NCBI GenBank assembly: GCA_019638615.1 | Contig: JAHBTL010000005.1 | Coordinates: 124,001-188,000 of the forward strand | DNA from: Chitinophagaceae bacterium | GTDB taxonomy: Bacteria > Bacteroidota > Bacteroidia > Chitinophagales > Chitinophagaceae | DNA length: 64,000 bases | Direction of reading: 5' to 3' | Translations under genes and position numbers: made by a program | Part shown: positions 47,027 to 57,166 of the stretch, in pieces | Layout of the letters: each line of letters opens with the position of its first letter | Position numbering within the stretch: the first letter of the stretch is position 1 | Notes under the pieces: model-generated | Told to the model about the DNA's origin: nothing | Databases searched by the model: none | The model's input: only the letters and a program-made list of their open reading frames with translations

Positions 47027-50000
47027 ATGAAAAAATTTTTTACCAAACCCTTGTGCAAAGCATTATTGTGGCTGCATGTCATCCTTTTGTCTTTTGTATT
47101 TACTTACGCGCAGCCTTCAAACCCAAACAACGGACCCGGCGGACCAATACTGGTGATCAGCAATACATCCAATCCCTTTAGCCGTTATATGGTTGAAGTA
47201 TTACGTGCTGAAGGATTAAATGCCTTTGCTGCCGCTGATATTACTGCTGTTACTGAAAGCGATCTCAATAATTATGACGTAGCAATACTGGGAGAAATGC
47301 CGTTGAATGCAGGACAGGTAACCATGTTCAGTAACTGGGTAAACAATGGTGGTACTTTAATAGCCATGCGCCCGGATGGGCAATTGCAATCCCTGTTAGG
47401 CATTGTCCCGGCTGCAGGCAGTTTATCCGAAGCCTATTTGCTGGTAAATACTTCGGCGGGGTCTGGCGTTGGTATTGTTAACCAAACCATGCAATACCAC
47501 GGAACAGCCGATCTTTATACGCTAAATGGAGCAACCGCGCTGGCAACACTTTATACTGACGCTGTAACAGCCACTCCCAATCCTGCTGTTACCATAAATA
47601 ATGTAGGTGAAAATGGCGGCAGGGCCGTGGCCTTTACGTATGATCTTGCAAAATCGGTTATATACACGCGCCAGGGCAACCCGTTATGGGCAGGTGATGA
47701 ACGAGACGGGCAAAGCGGTCCCATACGCTCCAATGATATGTTTTACGGTGCAAAGGAAGGAGATAGCCAGCCCGACTGGATTGATTTCAGTAAAATAGCG
47801 ATCCCACAGGCCGATGAGCAGCAAAGGTTGCTCACCAATATTATCATTCAGTCCAACTTTCACCGCAAGCCCCTGCCCCGGTTCTGGTTTTTACCAAGAG
47901 GTTTAAAAGCGGCCATTGTAATGACCGGGGATGACCATGGCACAGGCGGAACTACCGGCAGGTTCGACAGGTACCTTGAGCTAAGCCCCGGAGGTTCTTC
48001 TCCTGCCGACTGGACGGCCATTCGCGGTACTTCCTATATTTATCCCAATACAGCGGGGATCACGAATGCACAGGTTGCCAGTTACCAAGCACAGGGTTTT
48101 GAAATAGGGTTACATGTAAATACCAATTGCGAAAACTGGACACCCGGTTCGCTGGATGGATTTATAACTGATCAAAAAGCGGCGATACAGGGAAACTTAC
48201 CCGATATTAATCCTTTTGTTACCAATCGCACGCATTGCATTGCCTGGAGCGACTGGGCTTCAGAGGCAGAGGTAGAAACCACCCACGGCATCCGGCTTGA
48301 TGTAAACTACTACTATTGGCCTGCAAGCTGGGTGCAAAACAGGCCGGGCATGTTTACCGGATCAGGAATGCCGATGCGCTTTGCAAGGACAGACGGCTCC
48401 ATTATTGATTGCTACCAGGTAGCTACCCAGATGACGGATGAATCAGGTATAGATTACAGCAGCTTTTGCAATGCGCTATTAGATAAAGCCCTTGGTCCGG
48501 AAGGGTATTATGGTGTGTTTTGCGCCAATATGCATACCGATTTGTCAGACGGCCCGCTTCAGGCAGGGTCGGAAGCCATTATTGCCTCTGCATTGGCCAG
48601 GCAGGTGCCTGTTATTTCGGCTAAACAAATGTTAACCTGGCTGGATGGAAGAAACAATTCATCATTCGGCGCAATGAACTGGGCGGATAACGAATTAAGC
48701 TTTTCCATAACGGCTGCTGAAGGCGCCGATTTCTTACAGGCAATGCTGCCAAAGTATGTGAATAATCTAAAGCTGAGCAGCATAACAAGAAACGGAGTGC
48801 CGGTGCCTTTTACCTCTCAAATGATAAAGGGAATTGAATACGGATTTTATGAAGCAGCTACCGGTAATTATATGGCCAATTATGCTGAATGCGTTGCGCC
48901 CACGGCCACCATTACGGCAACATCGCCTGTGTGCCAGGGAGAGCCGGTAAAGCTAACGCTTGCAACTGCCACCGGACAGGCGCCATTTGATCTTACTGTA
49001 AACGGGATTACCTATACCGGTGTAGAAGTAGGTCAGGAATTTGCCAGTTTTTCCGCATCAGAAATAAGTGTATGGGGCAATACCGGCACACCGGATAATG
49101 CCAATGCTAATGATAACCAGCCGGGAGGTATTGAAGTCGGGGTTAAATTCAGGCCTGCAATGAACGGGTATGTTACCGGTGTAAGGTTTTACAAAGGTTC
49201 AGGCAATGGCGGCACAAACAACACGCATACTGGTAAATTATGGTCGGCCGATGGAAGCGCTCTTCTAGCCAGCGCTACCTTTATGAATGAAACCGAAAGC
49301 GGCTGGCAGGAAGTGCGTTTTGCAGCTCCTGTTTATATAACAGCCAACACCACTTATATTGCTTCTTACTATTCACCGGCAGGCTATTTTGCTTACACCG
49401 GCGGAGGCCTTACCAACGCGGTAAGCAGCTCTTCCCTTACTGCTTTAGCGGCAGGAACAGATGGACCCAATGGCGTATTCAAATATGGTGGCGGTTTTCC
49501 TAATGACCCCTTAAGCAGCAATGCCAATTACTGGGCTGATGTTTTATTTACCGAAGTAACAGCTTCAGTACCATCCATTGATTATGTGCTGACAAGCATA
49601 ACAGATGCGGGTGATTGCAATAATACCGGGGCTGCTTTAAGTACTGCAACGGTAATAGTGAATGAATTGCCTTCAGGCAGCCTGTCGCCTGTTACACCCA
49701 TTTGCGCAGGCGAGGATGTTTTCCTGAATTTTAATGCCGCAACGGGTACCGCTCCATACACGTTTGTTATTAACGGGGAAACATTTAATAATATAAATCA
49801 TCAAACCGCTTTTAATACACATATCCAGGCGCCTTTGAACGCCGTACATACCATTTGGGATGCCTCAACAACCGGCGGATCTCAAACAGTAGATCAGGCG
49901 GCGGTGGAGCTGGGGGTACGATTTACTTCTGCTGACCCGGGATATATTGCAGGCATAAGGTTTTATAAAACAGATGATGTTATCCGTACCTACACCGGTA

Positions 50001-50965
50001 ATTTATGGGATCCTGCCGATCCTGCTGCTCCTTTGGCAACCGCCACTTTAACAACTGATAATACCATTGGCTGGAAGCAGATCAATTTTGCAAGTCCTGT
50101 TGCGATAAATGCTAACACTACTTATGTTGCTTCTTATTTTTCACCGGGGGGTTATTATGCATTTACCGCTGGCGGACTGAGCAGTAATGTGGTAAATGCC
50201 CCGCTTACCGCATTAGCGGGCAGTGTGTTTACATATAATGGAGGATATCCTGCAGATAACAGCACAGCCAACTACTGGGTGGATGTTGCATTTCAAACTC
50301 AGGCTACCGAAACGATCAACTTAACGCAGATAACTGATGCCAATGGCTGTAAGCTGGAAGGAGCTTTGCAGACCCTAGTATTGCAGCCAATGGATTGTTC
50401 AGCATTACCGGTTACATTAATCAGCCTTTCGGCAACACCTGCAGGTAACAGCGTAAAATTAACCTGGCAAACCGCTTCGGAAAACAATAACCGGGGCTTT
50501 GAAATACAACGAAGCACGGATGGCGTTCAGTGGACTAACATAGCTTTTGTGAACGGGGCAGGAAACAGCAACCTTCTGCTCAGCTACAGCTATAACGACA
50601 ATAACCTGGCTCCCGGCCGGTATTATTACAGGTTGAGGCAGGTTGATCTGGATGGGCATTTTGTCTTTACCAAAATTGTTCCCGTGAACTTAGATGGCAA
50701 ACCCGCAGGGTATGCATTGTACCAGAATTATCCTAACCCGTTTGCTCAAAGTACTGTAATCCGGTATACCCTTCCACAGGCAGGATTTGTAAGGATCACA
50801 CTGTTTGATGTAAACGGAAGGGAAGTAAAAGTGCTGGTAAAGCGTATGCAGGAAAAGGGAACGCATACCATTGAATTGAATAACTCCGGGCTGAGCAGGG
50901 GGACTTATTACTACAAAATGGAAACCACTGATTTTTCGGCAACCAAAAAACTGATCGTATTGTAA
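47027..50965 (+). CDS. T9SS-exported multidomain protein with deacetylase-like and two DUF4082 domains
   Basis: 1312 residues with a signal peptide (ending TYAQ, near residue 29). Residues 40-130 form a flavodoxin-like domain (PILVISNTSNPFSRYMVEVL) resembling ThuA or glutamine-amidotransferase folds. From about 290 a polysaccharide-deacetylase-like region begins: KAAIVMTGDDHGTGG, then EIGLHVNTN, with the Asp and His pattern of metal-bound deacetylases. Two DUF4082 domains follow, about 665-850 and 920-1090, each with GVRFYK/GIRFYK and NTTYIASYYSPAGYFA or NTTYVASYFSPGGYYA. The C-terminus (about 1228-1312) is a type A T9SS signal: NYPNPFAQSTVIRYTL and LFDVNGREVKVL. It is likely a surface glycan-acting enzyme. 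Confidence 0.88.
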   Translation: MKKFFTKPLCKALLWLHVILLSFVFTYAQPSNPNNGPGGPILVISNTSNPFSRYMVEVLRAEGLNAFAAADITAVTESDLNNYDVAILGEMPLNAGQVTMFSNWVNNGGTLIAMRPDGQLQSLLGIVPAAGSLSEAYLLVNTSAGSGVGIVNQTMQYHGTADLYTLNGATALATLYTDAVTATPNPAVTINNVGENGGRAVAFTYDLAKSVIYTRQGNPLWAGDERDGQSGPIRSNDMFYGAKEGDSQPDWIDFSKIAIPQADEQQRLLTNIIIQSNFHRKPLPRFWFLPRGLKAAIVMTGDDHGTGGTTGRFDRYLELSPGGSSPADWTAIRGTSYIYPNTAGITNAQVASYQAQGFEIGLHVNTNCENWTPGSLDGFITDQKAAIQGNLPDINPFVTNRTHCIAWSDWASEAEVETTHGIRLDVNYYYWPASWVQNRPGMFTGSGMPMRFARTDGSIIDCYQVATQMTDESGIDYSSFCNALLDKALGPEGYYGVFCANMHTDLSDGPLQAGSEAIIASALARQVPVISAKQMLTWLDGRNNSSFGAMNWADNELSFSITAAEGADFLQAMLPKYVNNLKLSSITRNGVPVPFTSQMIKGIEYGFYEAATGNYMANYAECVAPTATITATSPVCQGEPVKLTLATATGQAPFDLTVNGITYTGVEVGQEFASFSASEISVWGNTGTPDNANANDNQPGGIEVGVKFRPAMNGYVTGVRFYKGSGNGGTNNTHTGKLWSADGSALLASATFMNETESGWQEVRFAAPVYITANTTYIASYYSPAGYFAYTGGGLTNAVSSSSLTALAAGTDGPNGVFKYGGGFPNDPLSSNANYWADVLFTEVTASVPSIDYVLTSITDAGDCNNTGAALSTATVIVNELPSGSLSPVTPICAGEDVFLNFNAATGTAPYTFVINGETFNNINHQTAFNTHIQAPLNAVHTIWDASTTGGSQTVDQAAVELGVRFTSADPGYIAGIRFYKTDDVIRTYTGNLWDPADPAAPLATATLTTDNTIGWKQINFASPVAINANTTYVASYFSPGGYYAFTAGGLSSNVVNAPLTALAGSVFTYNGGYPADNSTANYWVDVAFQTQATETINLTQITDANGCKLEGALQTLVLQPMDCSALPVTLISLSATPAGNSVKLTWQTASENNNRGFEIQRSTDGVQWTNIAFVNGAGNSNLLLSYSYNDNNLAPGRYYYRLRQVDLDGHFVFTKIVPVNLDGKPAGYALYQNYPNPFAQSTVIRYTLPQAGFVRITLFDVNGREVKVLVKRMQEKGTHTIELNNSGLSRGTYYYKMETTDFSATKKLIVL

Positions 50966-51474
50966 GTTAAGATAACAGGCAGGGAATGCGGCCGGTTAGT
51001 ATATCTATAGAATCAGGCATTTAAATTGCAATCACAATGCTATTCTGAAATAGAGCGGCGATAGCAGGTTCGTATTGTGCATCAGAGGTGCAACCGGTGC
51101 ATACAGAGGGTAACCCCTAACGGGGCAAAATCTATGTCACGATGGTGTCTTCACCTCCAGGCAGTTGTGTGCAGGGTGAGGCCCCGGCGAGTCACTCGGC
51201 ACCGGTGTCTCATGGCTGCCCGCTATGGCTTTGAATGAAGATCCGGGTGCGACTTCTTTTCTCACCGAAGGTAAATCTGTTGGGGGCAATAGTGCAGATG
51301 TTGAGCTTTAGTATAAAAACCAAACAGGTTTATCTCTCGCAAAAAAGTAATTTAACTATAATGCTCACATTGGCTGAAAGGACGGGGTCCACCGAGAAGG
51401 TCCCTGCGAGTTACTAATTAGGCGGCGCCTCCATCATTGCGCCGTGACAAGTTGCATTTGTTTGTCACAGCTTT
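50966..51474. other. Non-coding stretch with short hairpins
   Basis: About 500 bp after the T9SS gene without a supported frame. Visible are CCCC-TAAC-GGGG near 51113-51124, CGAGT-C-ACTCG near 51190, CGGCGC/GCGCCG at 51424-51445, and GTGACAA with TTGTCAC (51444-51469), which abuts repeat copy B. Wording such as CCCCTAACGGGG resembles REP-type repeats I have seen in Bacteroidota genomes, but a relation is not established. Confidence 0.35.
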
Positions 51475-51742
51475 CTGATTTGTAAGTATCCTAAGTCGGC
51501 TAAGTTATCAGCAAACGTATCAGGGCTCTGTTGCTGAATTCACAGTAGTACTAAAGCTTCATCAGAGCGTTGCGGGAAATTGCGGTAATAATTTCCCGGC
51601 GGCTTTTGGGTTACTTTTTTCCGCAAAAAAGTAACAGAAAAAAGCGGAGGGATTGTAGTTGAAAGGAAAACCGGGTTTGTGGAACAACGAATTGAAGTTC
51701 ATAACCAGTTGATAAATAGCAAACTGGATGATATGTCATTGG
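51475..51742 (+). repeat. Dispersed repeat, copy B (first copy at 8611-8900)
   Basis: Matches 8611-8900 in order and direction. The 26-bp hairpin (51610-51635) is identical. The preceding hairpin is CGGGAAATT paired with AATTTCCCG (51573-51598), whereas copy A has CGAAATC paired with GATTTCG around a larger loop. It is 22 bp shorter, nearly all from that loop. It lies between the T9SS gene and susD. Confidence 0.7.
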
Positions 51743-51786
51743 CATACCGCGTCCACATAAGGATTTAATTTAGATAAATCTTGCGC

Positions 51787-51840
51787 GGGAGAAGCAGTCC
51801 CAACGAAATAGCTTTTATATGTACGAGGATTGCTTCTCCC
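51787..51840. repeat. REP-like inverted repeat
   Basis: GGGAGAAGCAGTCC (51787-51800) and GGATTGCTTCTCCC (51827-51840) pair at 13 of 14 positions around a 26-nt loop. The following text reads like the widespread extragenic word in which GCAATGACG follows GCTTCTCC. Up to 51900 nothing coding is seen. Confidence 0.5.
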
Positions 51841-51929
51841 AACCTTTGGCTGAGATTCGCAATGACGACCGTTTTGGTCACTCCCTTGTGGTGGGTTTTT
51901 TGATCAGCCCCGGCGGAGATAACCACTAA

Positions 51930-51968
51930 ATAAAAAATGAGGCTGCTTCAATATGTTGAAACAGCCCC
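51930..51968 (-). terminator. Rho-independent terminator of the susC-susD operon
   Basis: On the minus strand GGGGCTGTTTCAA pairs with TTGAAGCAGCCTC (51939-51968, stem 13 with one G-T and a CATA loop) followed by ATTTTTTA. It lies 27 bp after the susD stop and has the full form of an intrinsic terminator. Confidence 0.8.
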
Positions 51969-51994
51969 ATGCTGTAATAAGTTAATTACTTCAA

Positions 51995-53569
51995 CTAAAA
52001 GTTCGGTCCACCGGTATCCCACCACAAACGGGTGGCAATATCGTCTTTAGCGCCCGTTCCCATTTTTGATACCGCATCAGTCACAGCTGCGGTATTGCCG
52101 GTTCTTTCTGCAGGAACAAAAGGCATTCTTTTGATCCACTCATTTGCCGGGATAACTCCCCAGTCATCGTTGCTGTCGTTCTTGGCAACATGGGGTATTT
52201 TAGGATAACCTGTTCTCCTGAAATCCACCCAGGTTTCCAGCGTTTGCGTAAAGGCGGCAAGATATTTTTGTGTAATGATCTTTTCCAGCTTCAGCTCATT
52301 GTTATCAGCATCGTTCCAGGCTACCGTAATGGTGGAGACCGCCGTAAAGTTGTTGCGGGGGTCTTTGGGGTCTATATAGTTGATAGGCTTGCCTGTGCTG
52401 TTTGCCAGGTAAGCATCTACACCACTGGCACCCCAGTCAGCAAAGGATTGCTTTATCCCATTTTCATAATTTTCCTTGGGGTCGCCGGCGCCGGCCCAGC
52501 CTCTTAAACCGGCTTCCGCCTTAAGGAACAGCACTTCTGCAGCCGTAATGTCCCTCCTGCTTTGCACCTTGTTAAAATCATCAGACACTTTGGAGAAAGG
52601 AACATGATCTGCTTTTGCGTTAATGTAGGCGCCATTGCGGATCCCTTTATAAGGCACCGACGGATGATCGCTGACTAAAGAAAGATCGGTTACAGGAGCA
52701 TAGTATTTTGATATCCTGCCATCGCCTAAACCAACCATAAACGATTCTATCACTCCACCCATACGGGTATCATCCCACTGGTAGCAGATCTGGGCTACCG
52801 GCATAATATTCCCTAAAAGAGAGTTCGTAAAGTTGTCTCCATTACTCTCTATCAAACCGGCAGGATCGTTCAAAGCCTTTTCGCCCTGCGTTTTTGCCAA
52901 GGCTGGATTTACTTTTGAGAGGCGTATGGCCAGTCTTAACCTGAGCGAATTCACCACCTTCATCCATTTAGGGATGCTTCCCCCATATAAGGTAGGATCA
53001 AATTTTTTAAACCCCGGATAATCCTGGTTAGCTGCAAAATCAGTTTGTATAGCATCTAATTGCTCAAAGAGTAAAGGATAAAGGTCTGATTCTTTATCGT
53101 AAAGAATAGAAGCCTCTGTGCTGCCATAGTTGGTATAAATGACCGGGCCGTGAATAGCTGTCAGCTTGGATATTCCCAGAATACGTACGAGGTTGGCCCA
53201 TGTGGCAAAAAGAGGCAGATTATTGTCCTCTGCCAACTGAATAACCTGTTTTGCAGGCGACATGATGCTGCCATATATGCGCCCCCAGTAGGAGTTCCAG
53301 CGGATATAATAGGTGGTATTATTCACATTACCCACAAAATCGGTAGGAGTGCCCATAAATCCCATCCAGTTATCATAACACAGATCTTCTTCGATCTGGT
53401 GACCATTCAGGTTGAAGATCATTCCTGAAAAAGGAGACCCTACCAGGTTGAAATCCTGTTTCAGCAATTCATCTGATATCTGGTACGGGTTCTGATTGAT
53501 ACTTTCAAAATTTTTAGTGCATGAACTGAACGTGATCAGGCATGCTATTCCAATAACTAAATATTTCAT
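51995..53569 (-). CDS. SusD-like outer-membrane glycan-binding lipoprotein (SusD/RagB type 2)
   Basis: 524 residues from ATG 53569 (the frame opens at 53587). The lipobox is ITFSSCTKNF near residue 17. The family form of SusD-like_2 (PF12771) is seen in NFESINQNPYQISDELLKQD and in repeated helical TPR-type segments such as RRDITAAEVLFLKAEAGLRG. It caps the SusC channel and delivers oligosaccharide to it. It starts 19 bp after the end of susC (2 bp if the first ATG is used), so the pair is one operon. The strong terminator follows. The bound glycan cannot be read from sequence. Confidence 0.93.
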   Translation of the reverse strand: MKYLVIGIACLITFSSCTKNFESINQNPYQISDELLKQDFNLVGSPFSGMIFNLNGHQIEEDLCYDNWMGFMGTPTDFVGNVNNTTYYIRWNSYWGRIYGSIMSPAKQVIQLAEDNNLPLFATWANLVRILGISKLTAIHGPVIYTNYGSTEASILYDKESDLYPLLFEQLDAIQTDFAANQDYPGFKKFDPTLYGGSIPKWMKVVNSLRLRLAIRLSKVNPALAKTQGEKALNDPAGLIESNGDNFTNSLLGNIMPVAQICYQWDDTRMGGVIESFMVGLGDGRISKYYAPVTDLSLVSDHPSVPYKGIRNGAYINAKADHVPFSKVSDDFNKVQSRRDITAAEVLFLKAEAGLRGWAGAGDPKENYENGIKQSFADWGASGVDAYLANSTGKPINYIDPKDPRNNFTAVSTITVAWNDADNNELKLEKIITQKYLAAFTQTLETWVDFRRTGYPKIPHVAKNDSNDDWGVIPANEWIKRMPFVPAERTGNTAAVTDAVSKMGTGAKDDIATRLWWDTGGPNF

Positions 53570-53588
53570 ATTGATTAGTTTAACCATT

Positions 53589-56500
53589 TTAGAATGTAAA
53601 TTTCACATTAAAACCAAACTGTCTCGTTGCGGGCAAACTAAATACATCATTTGATTGCATAGAGTTGTCGGTGCTCATGGCAGCCTCAGGATCGTAGGGG
53701 GCCTTTTTGTAGAAGAAAAATAAATTTCTTCCGATCAAAGAAACAGAAGCGTCTTTGAAAACAGGATTGGCGTTTTTAGACCGGAAGGTATAGCCCAATA
53801 CCAATTGACCCAGGCGAACATTTGTTCTTGAATAGATATAAGGCTCCATAATTTTATTCCTGTCGCCAATGGCCGAATAATAGGTTGCCGGGTCAAGCTT
53901 TGTTACTATAGTTGATCCCATAACGGCATTGATCGGCACATATCCCAGGTCTCTTGCAGCGGCGCTTCTTTCGCTTACTCCGTATGAGTCGAAAAATGCT
54001 TCCGTTTTAGAGAAAGCGACTCCGCCGAATTTTCCATTGATCAATATGCTGGCAAAGAAATTATTGAATGTAAAATTATTATTCCATCCCAACAGGAAAT
54101 CGGGGTTTACATTACCTACTTTTTCCTGTGTAGCGGCTTTTGTTGGAACGGGGGCTCCATCCTCCTTATCGGTCAGTATGATCTGACCTTTATCATTTCT
54201 TGCAAATTTAAAAATGTACACATCGTTGAATGAGCCGCCGGCTTTGATAATAGAAGCAAAGCCTTCGTTGTCGCCCCCTACCTGGTAACCGGGGTTAGAA
54301 GCAATCAGCTCAACTATTTTATTCTTGTTCTGCGAGCTGTTGATAGAAGTTTTCCAGCTAAAACGTTCTCCGCGGATGGGCTCAGCGTTCACCGAAAGTT
54401 CAAATCCATTGTTTACGATCTTTCCTGCATTCACATAATAAATGGTGTACCCTGATCCTGAAGGCGCTGCCAAAGTAAGGAACTGGTTGGTGCTGACATC
54501 TTTATAAAGCGTAAAATCCAGCCCGAGCCTGCTATTGAGGAAGCGTATCTCAGTACCATATTCAGTTCCTACAATTTTTTCAGGTTTCAGGTTGGTAAAA
54601 GGCACCTGCGTATTCCTGCTGATGCTTCCAACGCCGGTTGACAGGTTGCCTGTCCCCCCGATTGAATTCCAGGGATTTACCACATTATAAGGTACTTCAT
54701 TCGCTGTCTGGGTAAAAGAAGCCCGCACTTTAAAGAAGGAGATCGCTTTAGGCAGATTAACCATTTCACTGATTATAACGCTTCCCCCAACGGAAGGGTA
54801 TAGATAAGACTGATTACCTGTAAGTGCCAGCGTTGAAGCCCAGTCATTGCGTGCAGCAAGATCCAGATATACAAAGTCTTTAAATCCTATGGTAGCGTTT
54901 GCAAAAGCGCCTTGTTTAATGGTTCTGCTAAATGGAAACGCGGAGGACGATTGATTAAACATTACATTATTGGGAATATTAGCAAACGTGAAAAAGTTAG
55001 GATATTGTAGTGGGTTTGTACCGTTATTCACAGTCATACCATCATTAAAAGTATTCTTCTGGTAAGCCAGGCCGGCCAATGCGGCAAGGCTGAAATCGCC
55101 GAAGTTTTTACTATAGGTAAGGATACCATCGGTATAAATAGACTGGTCTGTATATTTCGTATAATTCCATGTGCCATTGGGGCTCACACTTACCGAGTTG
55201 CCGGCTGCGGCGTAGCGGTAATCTCTTTCAATAGCATTGTAATCAATATTTCCCCTGATTTCAAACTTAAGGCCATCGGCGATCTGGTAGGATAGCTTCA
55301 GGTTGGCGATAGCGCGTTTAGACGTGGCCACTTTGGGGTTATTGTAGAGCTCCCAAAATGGGTTGTTTTGCTTTTCTTCGGTAGAATACCAGTTCATCTT
55401 ATACAGGTTCCTGGTGCTGTCAAATACCTGGTAATTGTTTTTAAAGGAGTTGAAATCCTTGTCCCTTCCAAACAGGAATAAACCGGTAAGCGGGTTGTTA
55501 TAATATCCTGCACCGGGGCGGTTCTTTGACTTCTCTGAAGCAAGCATTATGTTGGAGCTGATCACCAGCTTATCGTTTAATAATTTTGTGCTTTGATTAA
55601 ACGAAAAGTTGTGTTTAGTGTAGCTGTTTGTGGGCATTACACCGTTGGCGGAAGTATTGGCATACGAAAAATACACTGTTGTTTTTTCAGAGCCACCGTA
55701 TACAGCAAGTGAATTGGTATAGGTACCGCCTGTCCGGAAAAAGTCATTGATATAGTCCTTCTGATAATTATTGGATGTAATATTCTGAACCGGGGACTTG
55801 CCAGTAAAATTAACCAGGTCTGTATTCACAAACCCGGGTTCGGAGGCAGTTTTCATTTTTGGATATACCCAGCTATAGTCACCGCCTGTTGTTCCATAGC
55901 GATATTGGAACTCGGATAAATTAGCTACCTGGTCGAAAATAGCGCTGGAGTTAAAGTCTATCGACATTTTTCCTGATTTCCCTTTTTTGGTGGTGATCAG
56001 GATCACGCCGTTGGCGCCCAAGCTGCCGTACAGGATAGCGGCGTTGGCGCCACGTAATATATTGATGCTTTCAATGTCTGCCGGGTTGATCGTGGAAAGA
56101 CCATCACCACCATCCGTGCCGCCGTAAGATCCGGGCTGGGCAGTCTTATTATTGACCATAGGTACGCCATCAATTACATAAAGCGCCTCACTTAAGCCAA
56201 GAAGAGATTTATTTCCTCTCAGCACGGCTTTGGTAGAGCCGCCGGGCCCTGAAGTATTGATCTTTATATCAAGACCTGCTGCCTTCCCGCTCATTGCATC
56301 CATAAAGTTGACGTTTGCCGCTTTCCTTAACTCATCACCACTAACTGTTTGCGCTGCGTATGTCAACGCTTTTTTCTCACGCCTGATGCCCAACGCGGTC
56401 ACCACTACCTCGCTCATTTCTGTTGCGCTGGCGGACATTGTGATGGGAACATTGTCATCAGCCGCGGTTACCGTAACTTCCTTTGCCGCAAAGCCGACAG

Positions 56501-56717
56501 AAGAAATTTGTAAAACCAGATCACCCGATGGTACGGATAACGAAAACTTTCCGTCAGTGTCGGTAAGCGTCTGAATATTTTTACCCTTTACTTTTACGGT
56601 AGCTGCGGGTATTCCATTGTTGCCTGCATCTGTTACAACCCCACTCAACTGGCGGGTTTGTGCTGATACAACATTAGCTATTAATATGAATAGCAGAAGT
56701 AACTTGAATCTGGACAT
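53589..56717 (-). CDS. SusC-like TonB-dependent outer-membrane transporter
   Basis: 1042 residues from ATG 56717 (MSRFKLLLLFILIANVVSAQ, a clean signal peptide). The longer frame from 56798 adds an unlikely N-tail. A CarboxypepD_reg-like domain (about 24-100) has SGVVTDAGNNGIPAATVKVK. The plug domain holds the SusC signature (EALYVIDGVPMVNN) and ESINILRGANAAILYGSLGA. The 22-strand barrel ends in the aromatic FGFNVKFTF. It takes up oligosaccharides with SusD using TonB energy. The gene is preceded by a 12-bp motif shared with the ROK gene at 57167. Confidence 0.94.
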   Translation of the reverse strand: MSRFKLLLLFILIANVVSAQTRQLSGVVTDAGNNGIPAATVKVKGKNIQTLTDTDGKFSLSVPSGDLVLQISSVGFAAKEVTVTAADDNVPITMSASATEMSEVVVTALGIRREKKALTYAAQTVSGDELRKAANVNFMDAMSGKAAGLDIKINTSGPGGSTKAVLRGNKSLLGLSEALYVIDGVPMVNNKTAQPGSYGGTDGGDGLSTINPADIESINILRGANAAILYGSLGANGVILITTKKGKSGKMSIDFNSSAIFDQVANLSEFQYRYGTTGGDYSWVYPKMKTASEPGFVNTDLVNFTGKSPVQNITSNNYQKDYINDFFRTGGTYTNSLAVYGGSEKTTVYFSYANTSANGVMPTNSYTKHNFSFNQSTKLLNDKLVISSNIMLASEKSKNRPGAGYYNNPLTGLFLFGRDKDFNSFKNNYQVFDSTRNLYKMNWYSTEEKQNNPFWELYNNPKVATSKRAIANLKLSYQIADGLKFEIRGNIDYNAIERDYRYAAAGNSVSVSPNGTWNYTKYTDQSIYTDGILTYSKNFGDFSLAALAGLAYQKNTFNDGMTVNNGTNPLQYPNFFTFANIPNNVMFNQSSSAFPFSRTIKQGAFANATIGFKDFVYLDLAARNDWASTLALTGNQSYLYPSVGGSVIISEMVNLPKAISFFKVRASFTQTANEVPYNVVNPWNSIGGTGNLSTGVGSISRNTQVPFTNLKPEKIVGTEYGTEIRFLNSRLGLDFTLYKDVSTNQFLTLAAPSGSGYTIYYVNAGKIVNNGFELSVNAEPIRGERFSWKTSINSSQNKNKIVELIASNPGYQVGGDNEGFASIIKAGGSFNDVYIFKFARNDKGQIILTDKEDGAPVPTKAATQEKVGNVNPDFLLGWNNNFTFNNFFASILINGKFGGVAFSKTEAFFDSYGVSERSAAARDLGYVPINAVMGSTIVTKLDPATYYSAIGDRNKIMEPYIYSRTNVRLGQLVLGYTFRSKNANPVFKDASVSLIGRNLFFFYKKAPYDPEAAMSTDNSMQSNDVFSLPATRQFGFNVKFTF

Positions 56718-56852
56718 AAGTATCAATTTAGTTTTAATACATAGATGAAAGAAGAAGTTGTAAGCGAAATTGTTATTATAGTACGTGTAGGATGACATAC
56801 AATATTTTACATATTCTTATATGCAAATACCGTGAGCCAAATCGTACGGTTT

Positions 56853-56866
56853 TTTGTCAAACATTA
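56853..56866 (-). promoter_or_regulatory. Candidate ROK operator over a -7-like box upstream of susC
   Basis: TTTGTCAAACAT (56853-56864) recurs exactly, in the opposite direction, at 58366-58377 before the ROK gene. The minus strand here also reads TA-n3-TTTG (56858-56866), close to a -7 box. It is about 140 bp before the susC start. The rest of the 56718-57166 gap shows nothing further. Confidence 0.4.
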
Positions 56867-57166
56867 TCCCTTGAGGGTCCGTAATGTTTATACCCTAACT
56901 TACCGGGGGCTGATTTTGTTCTATGGAGAAGGGTTGGAATTGGGAGGCGATGACAGAGCGAACGAATACAGGGAAGGGGAACTTGTTGGATGAGTTTTTA
57001 ACTTGCTCATATACATACTGGTTTTGGTTTAAACAAATGGAGTATTAATAAGTTTTGATCGCTGTTGGGTCAGGTCGTAATTACTATTTCTGATGGTTCA
57101 TCAACCCTTATCAGGTGTTGTTGTACAAAATTTCCTTTTCGTAGAAGAGTGAATTCATGATTTGGT

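Noticed and set aside
51060-51420. Group II intron fragment, suggested by a GTGCGAC-type word near 51246
   Set aside because: No domain V hairpin or intron-encoded RT motif could be found; a single short word is not enough.
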